A stretch of 64,000 nt of DNA from Bin75 sp965212135 (lineage in GTDB: Bacteria; Nitrospirota; Nitrospiria; Nitrospirales; UBA8639). This document shows, piece after piece, positions 59,616-64,000 of this stretch. Numbering within the stretch: position 1 is the first letter of the stretch; each line of letters opens with the position of its first letter. The notes below the pieces were generated by a model. That model saw nothing but the letters and a program-made list of their open reading frames with translations. It was not told the DNA's origin and did no database searches. The translations under genes and the position numbers were made by a program. The DNA is taken from NCBI GenBank assembly GCA_965212135.1, contig OZ243044.1, positions 2,046,001 through 2,110,000 of the forward strand, written 5' to 3'.

Positions 59616-60653
59616 ATGCGTAACGTGCCGGGCCGGCTTCTGGCGGTCGCGCTTCTCGCCTGTGCGTGGGGAGGCGTCCGGGCCGGCGACGCAAGCGGGG
59701 AGTCCGCCCCGCGTGAACGCCCCGCCGTGCCGCCGAGCATTCAAGCGCTGGCGATGACCGGCGACGGGACGCTCTATGCCGGCTCGTTTGGGTTCGGAGC
59801 CTTTGTGAGTCACGACCGGGGCGGGACGTGGGAAGCCGTCAACGACGGGTTGGGCGACCGGTTCATTCTCTGTCTCACCGCGGATCGTCGGGGAACGGTG
59901 TACGCCGGCACCGTGCGGGGCGGCGTGTTTCGCACCGAGAAAAACGGAACAACGTGGGAGCCGATAAAAGCCGGATTGCGAAACGTGGAAGTCAAATCCC
60001 TGCTGGCGCGCGGCGGGAGCCTGTACGCGGGGACGGGAGCGGGCGTGTACCAATGGGACGCCGCCGCGCGTCAATGGGGCGTGGTGGCGGCGGGGCTGGA
60101 GCAGACCCTGGTGCCGAGCCTGGCGTTCACCGACCGGCAATTATTTGCCGGCACCGCGGGCAAAGGATTATACCGCATCAGCCCCGCCGCCGGCGCCGCC
60201 GCCCGGTGGGAACCGGTGGGGCGCCCGCTCGTGGACCCCAAAGAAGGGTTGCCACAGACGTACATTCGCGTGACGGTCGCCGGCCCGAACCGGGACCTGT
60301 ACGCGGGCACGTTTGACGGCGGACTGTACCGCAGTCGGGACGCGGGGAACACGTGGCGTCCGTTTGGCCGCGCGCTGCCGAATGATTCAATCCGCGGCAT
60401 CGTGGTCACGGAAACGGCGCTTTACGCGGCCACGGGCCGGGGGATTTTCAAACGGCCCGTTCGGCGGACAGAATGGGTGGCGGCGAACAACGGCTTGACG
60501 GAATTATCCGTGCAAACGCTGATCGGTTCGTCGCGGGGCGACCTGTACGCCGGCACCAGCGCGGGCGCCTTTCGCAGTCAGGACGCGGGCGAACATTGGG
60601 TGAATATTGGCGAAACGCTGGGCCGGTATCGGACGAGACCCCGGCCCTATTGA
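59616..60653 (+). CDS. Exported beta-propeller protein with Asp-box (BNR) repeats
   Basis: A 345-residue protein with a signal peptide (about residues 1-22). Repeats of about 45 residues each carry the pattern LYAG-T-GGxF/Y and several Asp boxes (SHDRGGTWEAV, SRDAGNTWRPF, SQDAGEHWVNI). This is the fold of Ycf48-like and sialidase-type propellers without catalytic residues. It probably acts in the periplasm as a binding scaffold. It lies just after tatC. Confidence 0.88.
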   Translation: MRNVPGRLLAVALLACAWGGVRAGDASGESAPRERPAVPPSIQALAMTGDGTLYAGSFGFGAFVSHDRGGTWEAVNDGLGDRFILCLTADRRGTVYAGTVRGGVFRTEKNGTTWEPIKAGLRNVEVKSLLARGGSLYAGTGAGVYQWDAAARQWGVVAAGLEQTLVPSLAFTDRQLFAGTAGKGLYRISPAAGAAARWEPVGRPLVDPKEGLPQTYIRVTVAGPNRDLYAGTFDGGLYRSRDAGNTWRPFGRALPNDSIRGIVVTETALYAATGRGIFKRPVRRTEWVAANNGLTELSVQTLIGSSRGDLYAGTSAGAFRSQDAGEHWVNIGETLGRYRTRPRPY

Positions 60654-60667
60654 AGAAAGGAGACGGC

Positions 60668-61192
60668 ATGTCGGACAAACCAGACAAACCGACGGTCACC
60701 GCGGAAACCAGGGCCGCCATTGCGGTGGCGTCCGGCGGCGAATCCTGGGGCGCCATCGTTGTGCGATTGTATCAGGACCTGGCGCCCAACCACGCCGTGA
60801 ATTTTTGCACACTGGCGGCGGAACGGTTTTACGACGGGACCGCGTTTCATCGCGTCATCCCCGGTTTTATGATACAGGGCGGCGACCCGAACAGCCGGGG
60901 AGCGGATCGCGCCGCGCATGGAACGGGCGGCCCCGGCTATCGCGTGAAAGCGGAATTCAACCGCGCGCCGCACAAGCGCGGCGTGCTCTCCATGGCCCGC
61001 TCGGACGATCCCGACAGCGCGGGATCCCAGTTTTTTATTTGTGTGGCGGACGCGCTGTTTCTGGACGGGCAGTACACGGCCTTCGGAGAAGTGGTCGGCG
61101 GGATGGACGTCGTGGATCGCGTGGTCGCCGTCCGGCGCGACGCTCGCGACAATCCGCTTGACGCCGTCACCATGACCGTGACGCTGGCGTGA
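60668..61192 (+). CDS. Cyclophilin-type peptidyl-prolyl cis-trans isomerase
   Basis: A 174-residue cyclophilin. Active-site blocks are FYDGTAFHRVIPGFMIQGGD, GVLSMARSDDPDSAGSQFFI and LDGQYTAFGEVVGGMDVVD; the catalytic Arg lies in FHRVIPGF. No signal peptide is present, so it is cytoplasmic. GGAGACGGC leads the ATG at 60668. Confidence 0.95.
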   Translation: MSDKPDKPTVTAETRAAIAVASGGESWGAIVVRLYQDLAPNHAVNFCTLAAERFYDGTAFHRVIPGFMIQGGDPNSRGADRAAHGTGGPGYRVKAEFNRAPHKRGVLSMARSDDPDSAGSQFFICVADALFLDGQYTAFGEVVGGMDVVDRVVAVRRDARDNPLDAVTMTVTLA

Positions 61193-61640
61193 CAGGCGGG
61201 CGAAGACGGCGAGGGCGGGCCGTGACCATGCCCGTCCCGCGCGGCTCCGACGAGCAACAACACAGCGGGATGCGGGCCGCAAGCCGGTCGTTCCTGTCTT
61301 GACGGCATGGCATATGTGGAGTAGCCTTCCATCCGGTCTGTTGCCAATGTGCAAGATAGTTCAAGGAGTTAAGATTATTCGCTGCCCCGCCCCAGTTTTT
61401 GTGATTTTTTATGATTTTGACACGCTTGCAAAGAGCTGCATTTGACGGTTCGGTTCCCGTTGTTTCCTCTTTCTCGCAAGGGACAAGCGAGCAACTCCGG
61501 CCATGAACCGCACTGCCGCACATCCGTCCATCCCTGAAAACAACGACGGCTTGTCATTCCCGCGAAGGCGGGAATCCGGCGTTCAACCGGCGGCGCCGGC
61601 GGCTAACCTGTCCGGCCACGCCGGACGTTTGTTCAGGGGG
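61193..61640. other. Gap before the second adhesin; AT-rich patch and a dispersed repeat
   Basis: 448 bases without a gene that I recognise. An AT-rich patch at 61360-61430 is a likely promoter region for the adhesin, but no clear consensus pair stands out. A dispersed repeat lies at 61551-61583. Confidence 0.5.
61551..61583 (+). repeat. Dispersed inverted repeat, copy B
   Basis: TTGTCATTCCCGCGAAGG continues into GCGGGAATCCGGCGTT. The core 61556-61575 folds as ATTCCCGC/GCGGGAAT around GAAG. It shares its sequence with copy A at 37754-37787. Such GTCATTCCCGCG repeats are widespread in environmental genomes. Confidence 0.65.
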
Positions 61641-64000
61641 ATGGGTCGTCTCGTCCCTGGTGTTCACCGGGCATCCGCTCTGGTCGCGCTGGTGCTCCTC
61701 GTTCTCACTTGCTTTCCTGCGGGGGAGGCTTGGGGGCAGTTGCGGACTATTATTTTCACACTTGGGAGCAGCGACATGGACGGCAGGGTCGTGGCGCCGG
61801 GTGAAAGGGTTAACTTCGTTGTGCGGGGCGGGGCGGGCGGTCCGGTTACCGACAGTGTCGCGTGGCAGTTGGAGGCGCTCTCTACCTCGCCTGCAGAGGC
61901 GGCGCTTCCTCTCAGCGCGTTCGGTGCTATTGATGATGTGAACGCGGTGTCACCCGTCTTTACGGCGGCGACTGTCATCGGCCGCCAGACGACTATAACA
62001 GTAACCGCCGGCGACGGCAGAAGCAGAAGCCTTACGATAACCGTACAAATGCCACCCGCCGACTCCGGCGCTCCGAGTTTCGTTCCCGGCGAGGTCGACC
62101 CCATCGTCCACACTTTTGTCCGCGGCTCCTTCGTCAACCTGACCCTGCCGGCGGCCACCGGCGGTGATGGCGGGCGGTACTATTCCCTGATTCACCTCGG
62201 CGGTTCAACCCTGGCCGGACTGGGGCTGTTCTTCAACGCCGACGCCGACGCCCGCACGCTTAGCGGCACCATCAGCGGCAACGCCGCGTTACAAACCAGC
62301 GATTTCATCTACCGCGTGAATGACCTGGACGCCAACACCGGCGCCGGCGACCGCGACCAGTTGACGCTGGGTATCGTCATCGTTGCCGCCGGTGACGGCG
62401 TTGACCCCGATGCCGGGCAGTTGCGGTCTTTTACCTTCAGAGTTAGCACTTTCCGAGTCACCACCGTGGCGCCGGGTGAAAGGATCCGGGTTACCGTGCT
62501 GGCAAGGGACGGCACTCCGTCGCTCACCGACGACTTGGTCAGGTGGGATGCCATACCACTCGCGAAGACAGCGCAAGATGATCTCAACGCGTTCGGCAGT
62601 TTTGATAACAGGTTCGGGGTGTCAACCATCTTTACGGCGTCTGATGTCGTTGGCCGCTCGACGGTGGTACAGCCGAGGGTGCATGAAGGTGGATTCCATA
62701 ATGGCGTCCGCACATTCAATATATTAGGCTTCACGGAGATCGTCGTACGCGCGCCACCCGACACCACCGCCCCGGGTTTCGCCGATGGCGAGAGCGACCC
62801 CGTGGTGCGCCCCTTCAACCGCGGCGACTCCGTCAACCTGGTCCTGCCGGCGGCCGGCGGCGGTGATGGCGGGCGGCGCTACACCCTGATTCACCGCAAC
62901 GGCCCAACCCTGGCCGAACTGGGGCTGCGCTTTGACGGCGCCGCCGACCGCCGCACGCTTAGCGGCATGATCGACGCCGCCGCCCCGTTGCAAACCAGCG
63001 AGTTCACCTACCGCGTGGATGACCTGGACGCCAACACCGGCGCCGGCGACCAGGACGAGTTGACGCTGCGCATTATCGTTAACGAAGGTTTCGGCAGTAA
63101 CGCCATCCCCGCGCAAACCTACGTTGCCGGGACCGCCATCCGCGTGATCCTGCCCACCATCGCCGGCGGCGTGGGCTTCATCACCTACGCCATCAACCCG
63201 ACCCCGCCGCTGCCCGCCGGCCTGACCTTCACCGCCGCCACGCGCGTCTTGAGCGGCACCCCGGCCACCGCGCAGGATGAAGCGACCTATACCTACACCG
63301 CCACCGACAGCAACCCAGACGGCGCGGTTACCGTGGAACTGCCCTTCACCATCGCCGTGACTTTTCCACCGCCCGACCTGCGCGCGACCTCCGCCGTTTT
63401 TGCCGGCGGCGTGCCCGGCATCGTGGAGTTCCCGGGGGGCACCGCCGTCAGCGGGTTCCGCTTAACGCCGGCTCAATCGGGTCTGACGCTGAATGTCGGG
63501 GTGTCGAATTCGGTGGCGGTGGCGCCGGATTCAGTGATTCAGGTGTATCGCGTTCCGAATGTCCGCAGTGCGGGTAGCCCGCCGACCGGGTTCGTGCCCA
63601 CGTGTGGCGCCAACCGCACCCTGTGCCGGGCGGGTCCGTCCCGAAGCGTCGGCGCGTTTGCGGTGGACGGCGCCACGCCCCAGGTCTCCGGCGCGTTCAC
63701 CGGACCCGCCGAGGCGGGCCTGTATCATTATTTCGCCTGCTTCACCGATGCCGCCGAGCTTCCCGGCACCCTGGCCGATAATTGCACCCCCTCCATACGC
63801 GCGAGGGTGGCGGCGGCGGGGAGTGAAACCATCAGGGTTACGCCACGCGCTCCTTTTCCTCCTCCCTTGTCGATCGCGGATGCGGGCACGCGGGTTACTT
63901 GGCGGTACGAAATCCGAAATGTGGGGAGTGAGGCTTTTGCATTCCCGGGGGGGACAAGGGTACGAGTGTATTCAAGGCTTGAAGGCACTCCTCTGTTGCC
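61641..64000 (+). CDS. Second Ig-repeat surface protein, 3' end outside the window
   Basis: From ATG 61641 one frame stays open to the last base, giving more than 780 residues. A signal peptide (ALVALVLLVLTCFPAGEAWG, about residues 13-32) leads. Two copies of a roughly 230-residue module follow, each beginning VAPGER and ending in a cadherin-like block (LQTSDFIYRVNDLDANTGAG). A He_PIG-like domain (about residues 490-573) is closely related to one in the first adhesin. A cysteine-bearing CARDB-like domain follows (TCGANRTLC, FACFTD, DNCTPS). Codons favour ACC, GCC and GGC as in the first adhesin. GGGGG precedes the ATG. The C-terminus, and so the anchoring mode, is not visible. Confidence 0.8.
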   Translation, partial: MGRLVPGVHRASALVALVLLVLTCFPAGEAWGQLRTIIFTLGSSDMDGRVVAPGERVNFVVRGGAGGPVTDSVAWQLEALSTSPAEAALPLSAFGAIDDVNAVSPVFTAATVIGRQTTITVTAGDGRSRSLTITVQMPPADSGAPSFVPGEVDPIVHTFVRGSFVNLTLPAATGGDGGRYYSLIHLGGSTLAGLGLFFNADADARTLSGTISGNAALQTSDFIYRVNDLDANTGAGDRDQLTLGIVIVAAGDGVDPDAGQLRSFTFRVSTFRVTTVAPGERIRVTVLARDGTPSLTDDLVRWDAIPLAKTAQDDLNAFGSFDNRFGVSTIFTASDVVGRSTVVQPRVHEGGFHNGVRTFNILGFTEIVVRAPPDTTAPGFADGESDPVVRPFNRGDSVNLVLPAAGGGDGGRRYTLIHRNGPTLAELGLRFDGAADRRTLSGMIDAAAPLQTSEFTYRVDDLDANTGAGDQDELTLRIIVNEGFGSNAIPAQTYVAGTAIRVILPTIAGGVGFITYAINPTPPLPAGLTFTAATRVLSGTPATAQDEATYTYTATDSNPDGAVTVELPFTIAVTFPPPDLRATSAVFAGGVPGIVEFPGGTAVSGFRLTPAQSGLTLNVGVSNSVAVAPDSVIQVYRVPNVRSAGSPPTGFVPTCGANRTLCRAGPSRSVGAFAVDGATPQVSGAFTGPAEAGLYHYFACFTDAAELPGTLADNCTPSIRARVAAAGSETIRVTPRAPFPPPLSIADAGTRVTWRYEIRNVGSEAFAFPGGTRVRVYSRLEGTPLL
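62097..62369 (+). repeat. Intragenic module repeat, unit 1
   Basis: A 273-base (91-codon) unit inside the second adhesin, matching 62796-63068 base for base over long stretches (for example CTGGACGCCAACACCGGCGC). Confidence 0.8.
62796..63068 (+). repeat. Intragenic module repeat, unit 2
   Basis: The second copy of the 273-base unit. It has equal length, is in the same frame and differs by scattered substitutions. Confidence 0.8.

Overview
The window is about 64 kb of GC-rich bacterial chromosome with dense gene packing, short spacers and many 4-base overlaps. Most genes are housekeeping genes whose reading frames, motifs and Shine-Dalgarno sites agree well. The mix suggests a Gram-negative, non-proteobacterial lineage with an outer membrane. 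Markers include tandem DUF507 proteins, a GatCAB amidotransferase set mixed with panD and DUF948/YtxH-like genes, an OmpH/Skp chaperone, an M16 peptidase pair and kinesin-light-chain-like TPR proteins. Nitrospirota or a neighbouring phylum is my best guess, but this is a low-confidence inference from gene content. Two large Ig-repeat surface proteins differ in codon use from the rest and look acquired.

Layout. 0-6 kb: an M16 peptidase pair, a small secreted protein, an HtrA-like protease beside a VKOR-thioredoxin fusion, a decayed thiD fragment, and secreted MsrA. 6-16 kb: small unknown and TPR proteins, thioredoxin, recN, a DUF6445-like oxygenase, a Fur/Zur regulator with a MerC-like membrane protein, DAHP synthase, an FNR-like oxidoreductase and a J-domain protein. 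16-25 kb: tRNA-Ser, serS, rph, rdgB (whose 3' end lies inside tRNA-Pro), tRNA-Arg followed by a lower-GC scar, skp, an FmdB-type zinc ribbon, a class I aminotransferase, coaD, rsmD and radC. 25-35 kb: gatC, panD, gatA, DUF948, ytxH-like, gatB, eno, ftsB-like, era, mgtE, recO and DUF971. 35-38 kb: an Ig-repeat autotransporter-like adhesin whose N-terminus is crossed by a run of 22 C residues. 38-44 kb: a Ski2-like helicase split into two genes in inverted domain order, an MFS transporter, a 45-residue membrane protein, ribE and a YprB-like nuclease.

44.3-52.8 kb holds an eight-gene co-directional cluster that I cannot match to a named system. It encodes a secreted protein, a lipoprotein with a glycine-rich hydrophobic region, a membrane-anchored TPR/PEGA-like protein, a membrane-anchored PEGA protein with a SUMF1-like domain, a 54-residue membrane protein, a MotA/TolQ/ExbB-type channel subunit and two von Willebrand factor A (vWA) proteins. 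Each vWA protein starts with an ExbD/TolR-like transmembrane segment carrying an acidic residue. I infer a proton-motive-force-driven envelope machine in which the vWA proteins replace ExbD/MotB. It is the best candidate here for an undescribed system.

53-61 kb returns to housekeeping genes: a cyclophilin-like protein, two DUF507 proteins, a secreted HAD-like protein, radA, an outer-membrane-type lipoprotein, tsaB, rimI, a DUF465 protein, tatC, a beta-propeller protein and a peptidyl-prolyl isomerase. From 61.6 kb to the end a second Ig-repeat surface protein runs off the window. It is built from duplicated modules related to the first adhesin. A dispersed inverted repeat lies beside both adhesins.
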